From Methylomonas sp. (GTDB lineage: Bacteria > Pseudomonadota > Gammaproteobacteria > Methylococcales > Methylomonadaceae), in NCBI RefSeq assembly GCF_023228165.1, contig NZ_JALOBS010000021.1, positions 33,516 to 97,515 of the forward strand: a DNA stretch of 64,000 nucleotides, written 5' to 3'. The notes beneath the pieces are model-generated. The model made no database searches. It was given only the letters and a program-made list of their open reading frames with translations, and was not told the DNA's origin. The position numbers and the translations under genes are program-made. Shown piece by piece: positions 1 to 11,000 of this stretch; positions within the stretch are counted from its first letter, which is position 1, and each line of letters starts with the position of its first letter.

Positions 1-1
1 C

Positions 2-52
2 CAGGCGGCCTTTGTCGATCAGGCCTGTGGCCGAATAGACAATCAGGCGTAA
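2..52 (+). CDS. C-terminal tail of an upstream gene (partial)
   Basis: An open frame enters from the left edge and stops at TAA 50-52, four bases before the ATG of the following histidine kinase gene. Only 16 codons are visible and no family can be recognised. The tight spacing to the kinase suggests that it is the upstream member of the same operon, but a chance open frame cannot be excluded over so short a stretch. Confidence 0.35.
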   Translation, partial: QAAFVDQACGRIDNQA

Positions 53-56
53 TCCG

Positions 57-1301
57 ATGTCTAAAGAATCCGACCACGATTTCGAACGCGATTTAAGTTT
101 AAACGAGTTACTGCACGGTATCGACAAACAGCGTCTGGAAACGGCTTTGCATACCCTGTTGAACGCTCCGTTAGCCATTTTCAACCAACAAGGCGAATGC
201 CTGTTGGGCGCGCCCGAGCAAGCAAAAGACGCCATCAGCCAACCCTTATACGGCGAACTGGAACCCATCGGCCGCCTCACCGCCGCCATCCCCCAAGACC
301 GCTTAAAAGCCGCCACTGCCCTGATTACCCTATTACTTCGCGCCAATGCCCGCTACTTAATGGCCTCGGATTTACACCTGCAAACTCAGCAAGCGGACTT
401 TGAAGAATTGCAACGCCGACACACAGCCTTGGAACAATCCGAGCAACGCTATAAAGCCTTGGCGGAAAACCTGGAGCTTCGCGTTCAGCAACAAGTTAAA
501 ACCATAGAAAGCGCCCAACTAAAACTTTACGAAACCGAAAAACTCGCCTCCGTGGGCCGTCTGGCCTCGGGAATCGCTCATGAAATCAACAACCCGATCG
601 GCTTTATCCGCAGCAATTTGACCACGGCCTGCTCGTACCTGGACGCCCTGAAGAAAATCGGCGCTATGCTGCCATCCTGCCAGGACATGAGCGCCTTAAA
701 ATCCGCCTGGCAACAGGCAGACATGGATTTTATCCAGCAGGACATGCAAGACATCCTGGCTGAAAGCATAGACGGTACCGAACGGATCGCAGCCATCGTA
801 AAAGACTTAAAAGGCTTTTCCCGCATCGACGAAACCGCACGCGAAGAAGCCGACCTTAACATGCTTATCCGGCAAGTCTGCCATGTGGCCACCGCCGAAT
901 GGCGCGACAAAGCCGAATTGCATTTGGATTTAGGCGTATTGCCGTTGCTGCACTGCCATCCCGGCGAGCTAGGGCAAGTGTTTTTAAGTGTTTTGATGAA
1001 TGCCGTTGACGCCACGACCGTCCTGGGTAACATTCACTTGCGTACCGCCTTTCAAGACAATCAAATTACTATCGAGGTACGAGATAACGGCCGCGGCATT
1101 ACCGAGACCGACATGCCGCACATTTTCGACCCGTTTTTTACCACCAAGGAAGTAGGCAAAGGCATGGGACTGGGGTTGAGCGTGTCGCGCAATATTGTCC
1201 AGGCCCATGGCGGCAACCTGACAATCAAAAGCCGGCCCACCGGCACGCGGGTAACGATTAGTCTGCCTGTCAAACCGCCCGTCACTCATGTCGAAATATA
1301 G
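57..1301 (+). CDS. soluble sensor histidine kinase
   Basis: 414-residue histidine kinase with no predicted membrane segment, so probably cytoplasmic. Residues 1-110 form a small input region I cannot name. Residues 110-160 are a coiled coil. The H-box GIAHEINNP places the phospho-accepting His at 175. The C-terminal HATPase_c domain has the N-box (MNAVDA), the G1 motif DNGRGI and the G2 motif GLGLSVSRNI, so it looks catalytically complete. Its 3' end overlaps the next gene (receiver-GspE fusion) by 14 nt, which implies translational coupling and makes that receiver the obvious phosphotransfer partner. The kinase assignment is firm; the signal sensed is unknown. Confidence 0.9.
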   Translation: MSKESDHDFERDLSLNELLHGIDKQRLETALHTLLNAPLAIFNQQGECLLGAPEQAKDAISQPLYGELEPIGRLTAAIPQDRLKAATALITLLLRANARYLMASDLHLQTQQADFEELQRRHTALEQSEQRYKALAENLELRVQQQVKTIESAQLKLYETEKLASVGRLASGIAHEINNPIGFIRSNLTTACSYLDALKKIGAMLPSCQDMSALKSAWQQADMDFIQQDMQDILAESIDGTERIAAIVKDLKGFSRIDETAREEADLNMLIRQVCHVATAEWRDKAELHLDLGVLPLLHCHPGELGQVFLSVLMNAVDATTVLGNIHLRTAFQDNQITIEVRDNGRGITETDMPHIFDPFFTTKEVGKGMGLGLSVSRNIVQAHGGNLTIKSRPTGTRVTISLPVKPPVTHVEI

Positions 1302-3513
1302 TTCACTATTTACCGGCGGACATCCGGATAGCGACTCAGCTGGTAAGCACAATTACCGCTTGCTGTTCGTTGACGACGAAGCCAATGTATTGAGTGCTTT
1401 GCGGCGGATTTTTCGGCGGGAGAACTACCGCATCGACACCGCCATGTCCGGCCAGGAGGCCTTGCAACTACTCAAGGACAATGCCTATCAACTCATCATT
1501 ACCGACTACAAAATGCCGCATATGAACGGTGCGGAATTGTTAAAACGCATCAAAGCCCTGCACCCGGATACCATTCGCATCATGTTGACCGGCCAAGCCG
1601 ACACCGGCGCGGTCATGGGCGCCATCAATGATGGCGCGGTCTACAAGTTTATTTTAAAACCCTGGAACGATGACGATTTGCGCATTACGGTCAGTCTGGC
1701 GCTGGAACAATACGACCTGATCAACAAAAACAAAAAACTCAACATAGAAAATCAGGAAAAAACCAAAGAAATTGGCAAACTCCGCAAAGCGGTCGGTTCC
1801 GATGGCGGCCAGATTGCCATTTTGCTGAATAAAAAAAACCTACTCAACAATACCCAGTTGCAGGAAGTATTTAAACTCAAACAAAACGCCGACGACTCGG
1901 TTCTGAAACTGATCCTGGATCGGCAATGGCTAGACGAAGCCGTCATCCGCGACATCTTGCGTAAGGATTTGCTGGTGGAAGAGATCGCCCCGGCCGAATT
2001 TCAAGTCGAACCCGAGGTGCGTAATCTGATCCCGCATTCGATTTGCCGGCAACATGCGGTTCTGCCCTTAAAAATCGAAAACGGCCAATTACTCGTGGCA
2101 ATGGCCGATCCGGTCAATCTGGATTTACAAACCGAATTAAGTTTCATGAGCGGACTGCCATTGAAAGTGGTGATGGCCAATGTCGCCGAGATTCAGCGAA
2201 AAGTAGAGGACACTTATGGCGGCATGCCATCGTTTAGCGACTTTAACGCCATTGTAGCCACCGAAGATCCTTTCGAAAACATCCAAATCGTCATCGACGA
2301 AGAGGATACCAACCTATCGCTGGGGCAACTTTTAAAGCAAACCGAAGAACCGCCGGCAATACGTTTGGTCAACGCCGTTATCCTGGAAGCCATTCGTTTG
2401 GGGGCTAGTGACATACATATCCAACCCCGCGCCAAAAGCGTCGCCGTGCGCTATCGGATCGACGGCATCCTGGAAGATAGAATTTATATCCCGCATCATT
2501 TCCACGGCCCGTTGGTTTCACGCATTAAAGTCATGGCCGCAATGGACATTGCCGAACGCCGGCGTCCGCAAGACGGTCGGGTGACCATAAAAACCCCCAA
2601 CCGTATCATTGACCTGCGCATATCCACCCTGCCGGTTTTAAACGGCGAAAAACTGGTGATGCGAATTTTGGATCAAAACGCATCGATACACCCGATCGAT
2701 CAACTGGGTTTCTCAACCTGCGATTTGGTTAAACTGGAGCGGCTGATCAATAAACCGCAGGGCATCATTTTGGCCACCGGCCCGACCGGTAGCGGTAAAA
2801 CCTCAACTCTTTATTCCTTATTGCAGCACTCGGCCACTCCCAGCAAAAATTTTGTCACACTGGAAGAACCGGTTGAATACTATCTGGATACCGCCGGTCA
2901 AGTGAACCTCAAAGGCAAAATCGATCTGACTTTCCCCGCCGTATTACGCGCCGTCTTGAAGCAGGATCCGGACGTGATTTTATTGGGTGAAATACGTGAT
3001 CTGGAGACCGCGGAAATAGCGTTCCAAGCGGCCTTGACCGGCCATCTGGTGTTTTCCACCCTGCACGGTAACTCGGCCATCGCCACCATTGCCCGCCTGT
3101 TCGATATAGGCCTGAAGCCTTACAGCATAGCCAGCAGCCTGGCAGGCGTCATCTCCCAAAGGTTGGTGCGTAAAATTTGTCCGTATTGCCGCACACCGAC
3201 TCAAGTCGATCCAAACTTGCTGGAACAATTGGGGCCGCTATTTAGTAACCTCAACCAACCACTATTTAAGGGTCAAGGCTGCGAACACTGCTCCTCCAGC
3301 GGTTATCACGGCCGAATTTGCCTGATCGAGCTATTAATTCCCAATGAAGAACTGCGCGACATGATTGCCAGACAAGCCGGACATCTGGAATTCAAAAATG
3401 CCGCCCTAAAAAACGGCTATAAAACCGTAGCCGATGATGCGCTCAGCAAGGTGTTACAAGGTTTGACCACTTGCGAGGAAATCCTGCGGGTGTTGGGCCC
3501 GCAAGACATTTAA
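1288..3513 (+). CDS. receiver domain fused to a GspE/PilB-type secretion ATPase
   Basis: 741-residue fusion. Residues about 22-140 are a receiver with the acidic pair D29/D30, phospho-acceptor D73 (TDYKMP), T101 and K124. A linker and a MshEN-like region follow (about 200-310). From about 345 comes a type II secretion/type IV pilus ATPase: Walker A GPTGSGKT near 498, Walker B-type DVILLGEIRD, and two CxxC pairs (CPYC and CEHC) typical of GspE/PilB zinc binding. The family's usual role is to power pilus extension or protein secretion at the inner membrane. Here ATPase output is likely gated by phosphorylation from the overlapping upstream kinase. No other pilus or secretion genes are adjacent, so the machine it drives is unknown. 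Domain calls are firm; the control model is inference. Confidence 0.88.
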   Translation: MSKYSSLFTGGHPDSDSAGKHNYRLLFVDDEANVLSALRRIFRRENYRIDTAMSGQEALQLLKDNAYQLIITDYKMPHMNGAELLKRIKALHPDTIRIMLTGQADTGAVMGAINDGAVYKFILKPWNDDDLRITVSLALEQYDLINKNKKLNIENQEKTKEIGKLRKAVGSDGGQIAILLNKKNLLNNTQLQEVFKLKQNADDSVLKLILDRQWLDEAVIRDILRKDLLVEEIAPAEFQVEPEVRNLIPHSICRQHAVLPLKIENGQLLVAMADPVNLDLQTELSFMSGLPLKVVMANVAEIQRKVEDTYGGMPSFSDFNAIVATEDPFENIQIVIDEEDTNLSLGQLLKQTEEPPAIRLVNAVILEAIRLGASDIHIQPRAKSVAVRYRIDGILEDRIYIPHHFHGPLVSRIKVMAAMDIAERRRPQDGRVTIKTPNRIIDLRISTLPVLNGEKLVMRILDQNASIHPIDQLGFSTCDLVKLERLINKPQGIILATGPTGSGKTSTLYSLLQHSATPSKNFVTLEEPVEYYLDTAGQVNLKGKIDLTFPAVLRAVLKQDPDVILLGEIRDLETAEIAFQAALTGHLVFSTLHGNSAIATIARLFDIGLKPYSIASSLAGVISQRLVRKICPYCRTPTQVDPNLLEQLGPLFSNLNQPLFKGQGCEHCSSSGYHGRICLIELLIPNEELRDMIARQAGHLEFKNAALKNGYKTVADDALSKVLQGLTTCEEILRVLGPQDI

Positions 3514-3593
3514 ACCGGATAACGGCACGACTGTTTCGGGCACGACCTGAAATGCTATGCTACGACACTAATCAAACCCACCCTGGAGTTTTT

Positions 3594-4052
3594 ATGCAGT
3601 ACTGGCTGATGAAATCCGAACCCGAAGCCTTCAGTATCGACGACCTGGCCGAACGTCCCCGGCAAACCGAACATTGGGACGGCGTGCGTAATTATCAGGC
3701 CCGCAATATGATGCGCGACCAGATGAAAGTCGGAGACCTGATCTTTTTTTACCACTCCAATTGCCAGCTGCCGGGCATTGTCGGCATCGCCGAAGTCGCC
3801 AAGGAAAGCTATCCGGATTTCACCGCCTTCAATCCCGACGACCAACATTTCGATCCGAAAAGCAATCCGGACCAACCTACTTGGTATATGGTCGACGTAA
3901 AATTTGTGCGTAAACTGCAACGCACCATCAGTCTGCAGGAACTAAAACCGCAACAGGCGTTGGCCGAACTGGCCTTGGTCAGACGCGGCAACCGTTTATC
4001 GATCATGCCGATCACCCAACAACAATGGGATTTTATCTTGGGCCTGAAATAA
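3594..4052 (+). CDS. EVE-domain protein
   Basis: 152-residue single-domain protein of the EVE/PUA-like family. It begins MQYWLMKSEPEAFSIDDL, the family's characteristic start, and contains the conserved WDGVRNYQARN segment. EVE domains recognise modified bases in DNA or RNA; the cellular role of this housekeeping-type member is not established. I chose ATG 3594 because it follows a purine-rich CTGGAG at a good distance and gives the family-typical N terminus; the frame is open further upstream (to 3471) but that part looks non-coding. It is convergent with the next gene, with only 5 nt between stops. Confidence 0.85.
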   Translation: MQYWLMKSEPEAFSIDDLAERPRQTEHWDGVRNYQARNMMRDQMKVGDLIFFYHSNCQLPGIVGIAEVAKESYPDFTAFNPDDQHFDPKSNPDQPTWYMVDVKFVRKLQRTISLQELKPQQALAELALVRRGNRLSIMPITQQQWDFILGLK

Positions 4053-4057
4053 CCCGA

Positions 4058-7000
4058 TTAGCCTGAAAAACGTTCGATCAGGCGCTTTTCCACATCGGCG
4101 GCGGGTTCCGGTTTATGAAACCAATAACCCTGGTAATAATCGCAGCCGTTTTCCCGCAAGAAGGCCAATTGCTGCTCGGTTTCCACGCCCTCGGCCAATA
4201 CAGCCAGTTTTAAAACGCGCGACATGGCGATAATGGTGGCGGTAATTTCCCTGTCGTTCAAATCCTCGAAGAGCCCCCGCACAAAGCTTTGATCGATTTT
4301 TAGTTTATCGATCGGAAAACGTTTCAAATACGCCAAAGAAGAATACCCCGTACCAAAATCGTCGATGGACAGCCGGACGCCAAGCTCTTTTAAGGCGTTC
4401 AAGGTGGCAATGGACTGCTTGGCATCGTCCATCAACATACCTTCGGTCAACTCCAGCTCCAGATAATCCGCCGGAAAACCGCTGTCCGCCAACACCTGGC
4501 TGACCAATTCCACCACATCGACCGACTGAAACTGCCGCACCGACAAATTCACCGCCATGATCATGGCCGGCAAGCCGGCATCGATCCAGGCCTTTCCCTG
4601 TTTGCAGGCGCTGCGTAGCACCCACTCACCCAACGGTACGATCAGCCCGGTTTCTTCGGCAATCGGGATAAATTTTCCCGGCGACACGATGGCCTCTCCC
4701 GGCGGCTGCCACCGCACCAGCGCTTCGACGCCCACGGCAGACTCATCACGGGCATCTATCAACAACTGATAATGCAGCACAAATTCTTCGTCGGCGAGGG
4801 CCCTGCGTAAACGGGTTTCCAGGTTAAGTCTTTCGCTGGCCGCGCTACTCAACGCCTGGGTGTGGAAGCGAAAGGTGTTGCGGCCTTCCTGTTTCGCCAG
4901 ATACATAGCCATGTCGGCATGCTGTATCAATTCGGTGACATCGCCGGCATCGTCCGGATACAGGCTGATACCGATGCTCACGCCGAGATAAATTTCTTGT
5001 CCGCCGTTCAAATGAAACGGCGGCAGCAACAAATCGATCATGGCTTGCGCCACCGTGGCGGCCGTTTCGGCTGCCTCGATATGCTCCAATACCAGTAAAA
5101 ATTCATCGCCCGCCAGGCGGGCCAAGGTATCTTCATCCCGTAAACGCTCGCTCAACCGAATAGCCAACAGATGCAATAACTCATCCCCACTAGGATGCCC
5201 CAAACTATCATTGACTGTTTTAAACCTGTCCATATCCAGATACAGCACCGCCACCCTATGTCCGTGCCGTTCGGCATGCTCGACCGCATGCCGCAGACGC
5301 GATTGCACCAGCAACCGATTAGGCAAGTTGGTTAACGGGTCGAAATGCGCCAAGCGTTCCAGACGGGCCTCGGACTCCTTGATTTGCGATATGTCGCTGA
5401 ATACGCCGACATACTGGCAAGCCAAGCCCTGTTGGTCATATACGGTATTGATAGTCAGCCACTGCGGATAAAATTCACCATTTTTACGCCGGTTCCAAAT
5501 TTCGCCCTGCCAGTGGCCCGTCGCCGACAGCTCGGACCAGAGTAGTTGGTAAAAAGCACTATCATGGCGGCCCGATTTTGAGAAGTTAGGGTTTTTACCT
5601 AACGCATCGGCTTCGCTATAGCCGGTAATTTCCGTATAGGCACGGTTAATGGCTACGATGCGATGTTTTAGATCGGCAATCAAAATACCTTCGCGGGTCG
5701 AATCGAAAACCGCGGCCGCTTGGCGCAAAGTATCCGTGGCGCGTACTTTTTGCACCGCCAGCGCCGTAATGCGGGTAAATTCGTCTATCAGTTCAAGCTG
5801 TCCGGGCGTAGGTTCCCGTTTGGTATTGTGATAAATCCCGAATGTGCCCAAAACGCGCCCGGCCTCATCCTTGAATGGTACCGACCAACAAGCGCCGAAT
5901 CCCGCCCGCCGGGTCAAATCCAGGTAGTCGACCCAATAAGGGTGCTGCTCGATATCGGCCACGATAACCGGTTCGCCGAGTTTGGCGGCGGTTCCGCAAG
6001 AACCATGGCCTATTTTGGGTTCCAACTGCTCGACCGCTTGATTGTAAAAATCCGGAAGGCTCGGCGCGGCGCCATGGGTCAGCCTGCCGGTAAGCGTATC
6101 GATCAATAAAATGGAAACCCGCATATCCGGGTAAGTAGCTTCAACCCGTCGGGCAATGTCATCCAAAATCACTGGCAACGATTGGTTGGCGACAATTCTA
6201 TCCAGCGCCGACTGCCGGGCTAGCCGCAAAGCTTCGCTGCGCTTATGTTCGCTGACATCCAGCCAGGCACCGACAATTTCGCAAGGCTGACCACTGCTAT
6301 CCCGCAGCAGTCTTAGTTCGTCGCGTATCCATAGCCAATGGCCATCCGCATGACTAAACCGGTATTCGTGTATCAGGTGGTCGTTTGCCATCAGCCTGGT
6401 ATGGCTAGCCGTTACCTGTTGTTGATCGTCGTTGTGCAAATGGGCCTGCCACCAGCCGGGTTGCATGGCCTGGTCCGGGGTATAACCCAACTGGCGTATG
6501 ATGTTGTCACTGACCCAGCTAGTCACCCAGTTTTGCTCGAAAAAAAGCAGGTTGTATAAAATGGTGGGGCTGGCCTCCAACACCCGCGACAAGCGTTTAG
6601 TGGTCTGTTTTAACACCACCCTTTCACGATTCAACTCAAACTGATGAGCCACTTTTTCCAGCGTTGCGGGCAATTCGTAGAGATAGCCCTCGTGTTTGAC
6701 CAGGTAATCGTCCACGCCCAAATGTAGCGCCCGCGCGGCCACATCTTCGCTACCTTGCCCGGAAACCAGCACAATGGCCACATCCAAACCGCTCTCCTCG
6801 CGCAATATTTTGGTCAATTCCAGACCGTCCATGCCGGGGAGGCGATAATCGGTTAGTATCACGTCAAAATTGAGCGGGCCGTTACCGGCCTCGTCAATAA
6901 GTTGTAACGCATCTTGGGCGGTGGCAACCTGGGTGAGACGGATATGAGGCGCGTGCTGCGCTAAATGCCGACGAGTCAAGTCGGCATCGAACGCATCATG

Positions 7001-7435
7001 TTCGACTTGCAGCACTTTGAGTATCCGGTGATTGCGGTCGGCATGCTCGCGAAAACGCGTCATGGCCAGCTCCAGCGAGGCCGGCAATTTGCTTAAATAA
7101 CCGTCCCGTTTGACCAGATAATCGTCGGCACCAGCCTTAAGAGCCGCAATAGCCGCTTCCTGATCGCCGGAACCGGTCAGCATGACCACCGCCAAGGGCA
7201 ATTGCTTTTCGCGCACGTAAGCTAACGCATCCAGCCCATTTCCGTCCGGAAGCGCCAAATCCGACAACAGCAAATCGTAACGCTTGGGTTCAGTAAGTTT
7301 AAGCAAGCCTTCCGTCAAGCCGGTAGCAACATCCAGCGTTATCCCGGGGGCAAATTTATGTAATACGCGCCGGGTCAGGTCCGCATCGTTCGCCGAGTCT
7401 TCGATATACAATACTTTCATATTGGATATATTCAT
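4058..7435 (-). CDS. REC-REC-PAS-GAF-PAS-GGDEF-EAL cyclic-di-GMP signalling protein
   Basis: 1125-residue multidomain regulator. Two tandem receivers (about 5-125 and 137-260; acceptor motifs LLSDLALP and ILTDYRLP) are followed by PAS (about 290-400), GAF (about 410-560), PAS (about 570-690), GGDEF (about 695-850) and EAL (about 870-1120). The GGDEF signature is AGDEF rather than GGDEF. The EAL domain keeps EALVRW, the ELTEG glutamate, DDFGTGYSSL, KIDQ and the AEGVET segment, so phosphodiesterase activity is likely; cyclase activity is possible. It has no membrane segment. It ends the minus-strand signalling cluster and may take phosphate from the PAS kinase encoded further upstream on this strand. 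Confidence 0.92.
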   Translation of the reverse strand: MNISNMKVLYIEDSANDADLTRRVLHKFAPGITLDVATGLTEGLLKLTEPKRYDLLLSDLALPDGNGLDALAYVREKQLPLAVVMLTGSGDQEAAIAALKAGADDYLVKRDGYLSKLPASLELAMTRFREHADRNHRILKVLQVEHDAFDADLTRRHLAQHAPHIRLTQVATAQDALQLIDEAGNGPLNFDVILTDYRLPGMDGLELTKILREESGLDVAIVLVSGQGSEDVAARALHLGVDDYLVKHEGYLYELPATLEKVAHQFELNRERVVLKQTTKRLSRVLEASPTILYNLLFFEQNWVTSWVSDNIIRQLGYTPDQAMQPGWWQAHLHNDDQQQVTASHTRLMANDHLIHEYRFSHADGHWLWIRDELRLLRDSSGQPCEIVGAWLDVSEHKRSEALRLARQSALDRIVANQSLPVILDDIARRVEATYPDMRVSILLIDTLTGRLTHGAAPSLPDFYNQAVEQLEPKIGHGSCGTAAKLGEPVIVADIEQHPYWVDYLDLTRRAGFGACWSVPFKDEAGRVLGTFGIYHNTKREPTPGQLELIDEFTRITALAVQKVRATDTLRQAAAVFDSTREGILIADLKHRIVAINRAYTEITGYSEADALGKNPNFSKSGRHDSAFYQLLWSELSATGHWQGEIWNRRKNGEFYPQWLTINTVYDQQGLACQYVGVFSDISQIKESEARLERLAHFDPLTNLPNRLLVQSRLRHAVEHAERHGHRVAVLYLDMDRFKTVNDSLGHPSGDELLHLLAIRLSERLRDEDTLARLAGDEFLLVLEHIEAAETAATVAQAMIDLLLPPFHLNGGQEIYLGVSIGISLYPDDAGDVTELIQHADMAMYLAKQEGRNTFRFHTQALSSAASERLNLETRLRRALADEEFVLHYQLLIDARDESAVGVEALVRWQPPGEAIVSPGKFIPIAEETGLIVPLGEWVLRSACKQGKAWIDAGLPAMIMAVNLSVRQFQSVDVVELVSQVLADSGFPADYLELELTEGMLMDDAKQSIATLNALKELGVRLSIDDFGTGYSSLAYLKRFPIDKLKIDQSFVRGLFEDLNDREITATIIAMSRVLKLAVLAEGVETEQQLAFLRENGCDYYQGYWFHKPEPAADVEKRLIERFSG

Positions 7436-7516
7436 GCGTTAGCGCCGAATAAGCAACGACCGGGATTGCGGACACATTGAAATAACGTTGGGAGAGCAAA
7501 CACGCCGGCTCCGTTA

Positions 7517-7939
7517 CTAGCGAGGCTTTTCATTAAAAACACACCAATACAGTTCGATTTGTTGGACGACATCCATGAAATTATCGAACTCTACCGGTTT
7601 AACGATGTAGGAATTGGCCCCTAACTCGTATGCAGTCATTACATCTTTATCTTCCTTGGAGGTGGTCAATATCACCACCGGGATACTGCGTAACAAAGGA
7701 TGCGCTTTCAATGCACGCAGTACGCTTAAACCATCCACACGCGGCATTTTTAAATCCAGCAAAATAACCGCCGGCCGCTCCTCGCCGGCTTCCCAGCGCG
7801 GAATCCAGGCCAACGCTTCCTCGCCGTCACGCGCCACCAATACTTCATTGGCCAATTTGCGGCGCTTGAACGCCCGCAAGGTTAAATCGACATCGACGGG
7901 ATTATCTTCGACAAGCAGAATTGGCGGGTACACAATCAT
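7517..7939 (-). CDS. single-domain response regulator (Rcp1 type)
   Basis: 140-residue stand-alone receiver of the Rcp1/CheY-like class that usually pairs with PAS or phytochrome kinases. Visible residues are the acidic pair in VEDNPVD, phospho-acceptor D62 in LLDLKMP, T92/T93 and K114 in YIVKP. There is no output domain, so it probably passes phosphate on or acts by protein contact. It lies between the PAS kinase gene (8008-11013) and the GGDEF-EAL gene, the usual kinase / small receiver / cyclase order. Family assignment is firm. Confidence 0.92.
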   Translation of the reverse strand: MIVYPPILLVEDNPVDVDLTLRAFKRRKLANEVLVARDGEEALAWIPRWEAGEERPAVILLDLKMPRVDGLSVLRALKAHPLLRSIPVVILTTSKEDKDVMTAYELGANSYIVKPVEFDNFMDVVQQIELYWCVFNEKPR

Positions 7940-8007
7940 ATTCGCGGGTCCTTATAAAAAAAGGGGAGTATTTATCGCTTACTTGATCTAACCAATGGGT
8001 TATGGAA

Positions 8008-11000
8008 TCATTCATCCGGCCGGGCTACCGGCAGTTGCACATAAAAGCGGGCGCCCTGCCCGGGCGCACTTTCCGCCCAAACACTTCCCCCCATACGCTG
8101 CATGGCCTTTCTGACCAAGGCCAAGCCGATGCCGGTACCGGGATAGTCTTCTTGTCGGTGCAAGCGCTGAAAAATTTCAAATATTTGATCATGGTACATC
8201 ATATCGAATCCGATACCATTATCGGCGATTTGCACAACCACATTGTCGCCCTCCAGCCGGAAACTGACTTCAATACGCGGCCGCACAGTCTTAGCGCTGA
8301 ATTTAAGTGCATTTTCCAGCAAATTGCGTAACGCCAGGCTCAAACCGTTAATGTCCCCTTGCACCCAAACCGGCGACAAATCGGTTACGATTTCAACATC
8401 TCTTACAGCAATGTCATCGGCCTTTTCCCGTAAAGCTTGCTCAACCAAAGCGACCAAATCCAGCCGCTGACTCGCTAATTTACGGCGCTCCATCCGGGAA
8501 TAGGCCAATAAATCATCAATCAACGCACCCATCCGTTCCACGCCGGCCCGGATATTGGCAATAAAAAAACGCCCGTCATCGTCTAAGGCTTGGCCATAAT
8601 CCTCCGCGAGCAACTGGCTGTAACCTTCTATACCCCGTAACGGCGCTTTCAAATCATGGGAAACCGAATACACGAAACTTTCCAGCGACTGGTTAATGGC
8701 TTCAAGTTCCGCCGTCCGCTCGGCTACCCGCGCTTCCAAATTGGAATTGATGGCACGCAAGTTCTGTTCCGCCTGGCGTAATTGGGTAATGTCCCGGGAA
8801 ATGGCAAGTATACCAATAACCTGACCCTCCGCATTCGCTACCGAAGTCTTCACGGTTTGGAATAAGCCGCGATAACCGCCCTCGGCAAATGTCAGCCATT
8901 CTTCATTGATAACCGGACCGGCGGCTTCCAGGGCGAGACGGTCATTGCCGCGAAAAAAGTCAGCCTGTTCGGCATCAAAAAGATCGTAGTCGGTATGACC
9001 GAGAATATCGGCTTCCCGTTTGCCGATCAGCTTTTCCAAAACCGGATTACATAATAGATAAACACCGCTCAAATCCTTTAGGCAGATCAGATCCGGAATG
9101 GTACCTATCAAGACTCTCAGGCGGGCTTCGCTGTTGCGTAACGCTTGTTTGGCAATAAGCCGCGCGGTAATATCTTCGGTAAAAATCACAATACCGCCCA
9201 CCTCGCCGCCTTCGAGATACCAGGGTCTTACTTCCCAGCGCAGCCATTGCGCCTGGCCATCCCGCCGTATGAAGCGATCCTCGTCGACGCGAATAATCTC
9301 GCCCGCCATGCCGCGCCGATGGATGTCTTTCCAGTTTTCGCTAATTTCAGGGAAGACCGCGTAATGGCTCAAGCCGAACAGCTCCCGATCACCCAACTGA
9401 TAATCGTCCAGCCAGCGGCGACTGCAAGCCAAATAGCGCATATCGCGATCGAACATGGCTAATGACGCCGGCGCATAGTCGATAAAAAGTTTGATGCGGG
9501 ACTCGCTCTCCTTCAGAGCCGCCAAGGCGGTTTCGGATCTCAGCCGTGCATCATTGGCATCTTGCATTTGGTTAAGAATGGCTAACCTGGCTCTGGCCTG
9601 TTGATTGTCGGAATGCGCCTGAACGGCAGCTAAAGCCTGCTCCGCCCGCTTACGTTCCGTCAAATCGATCACAAAGGCAACCCGGTTGATCGGCCGTTGC
9701 TGTTGGTTTCGAAGTACCGAAATATCGATTAATACCGGAAAACGCCTGCCATCCTTGCGCACATGTTCGGTTTCGAACACCTCATGAGGGCTTTCATTCA
9801 AGGCTTGCAGCTGATAGCGAATATCCTCCAGACGCTCCGCGGGAAAAAGCCGGGATAAGTGCATGCCTATCATTTCATCGCAGCTATAACCCCGTTGTTG
9901 GGCAAACGCCGGATTGACCGAGCTAATAGTATTGTTCTGCGCATCCGAAATAATCAGTCCTACCTGAGCACGCTCGAACGATTCCGTCCATAGCTTAAGC
10001 CGTTGTTCGGCCTTTCTGGATTCGGTTACATCTAAAAACATAAACAACATACCGTCGAGCAAGGAAATGCCATAAACTTGCACGGTCCTTTCAGAGCCGT
10101 CTTTGCAAACCACCCGGTATTCACGACCTTGCGTATCCCCTTTACTCTTGGCCGACCTCCTCAACGCAACGCCCCAATCCGCTTTTACTTGTTCGCGATA
10201 TACGGGGTCGGGGTAGGCCTTGGGCCACCAGTCCGCCAAACTGTTCAATTCAGACTTGGGATAACCAAACAAGGCCTCAAATCGGGCATTTTGGGCCGGA
10301 ATTCCTCCGGCGCTGTCCACTAGCGCCATGCCCAGCGGCGCCTCCTGAAATAGGCGCCTGAATTGCGCTTCGCTGGCGCCTAGTTCCCTTGAGGTCTTTT
10401 CCAGCTGCAGCCGACGCCTGACCTCCCTCTGTCTGGACGAATACATGGCTTCACTGATCAAGCTGATCGTAAGTCCATTTAAAATCAGTAAGCCCCAATG
10501 AAACACATTAAGAACACTTTCAATCGCAAAATATCCCACCGGCCGAATGTTATATGCAGTAGCGGCGGCAGCCGCAAAAGTGGCAATCAAGCCTGGCCCT
10601 AAACCACCTAGCAGCGCGGCGAGAATCACCGGCAACATAAACAGAATCAGTAAAGGCGCATTATCAAAAATAGGGCTTATCCGGAAATAAACAATTTGTA
10701 TCGAGACGATTAATAATATCGCCAGCGCATATGTCAGCCAGCGCGGTATGCGGTGTACCGCCAAAATATCCGACAAAGAAGAATGAGCCGCCTTTTCCGC
10801 AACGGCGGAAGGCACGCCCTGCAAGACAAAATAAAACCCAATACCGCTTACCAGCACAAAGAACACCCCCTTGGCGGACGACAACCAGACCACGGATTCC
10901 AGATCCATAATCGAGGCCAGCCATTGGTCGGAAAGTAAAATCCATACCAACGCCAGACCTATATAAGCCAGACAGGCCAGGACGATATAAGACTGACGAC

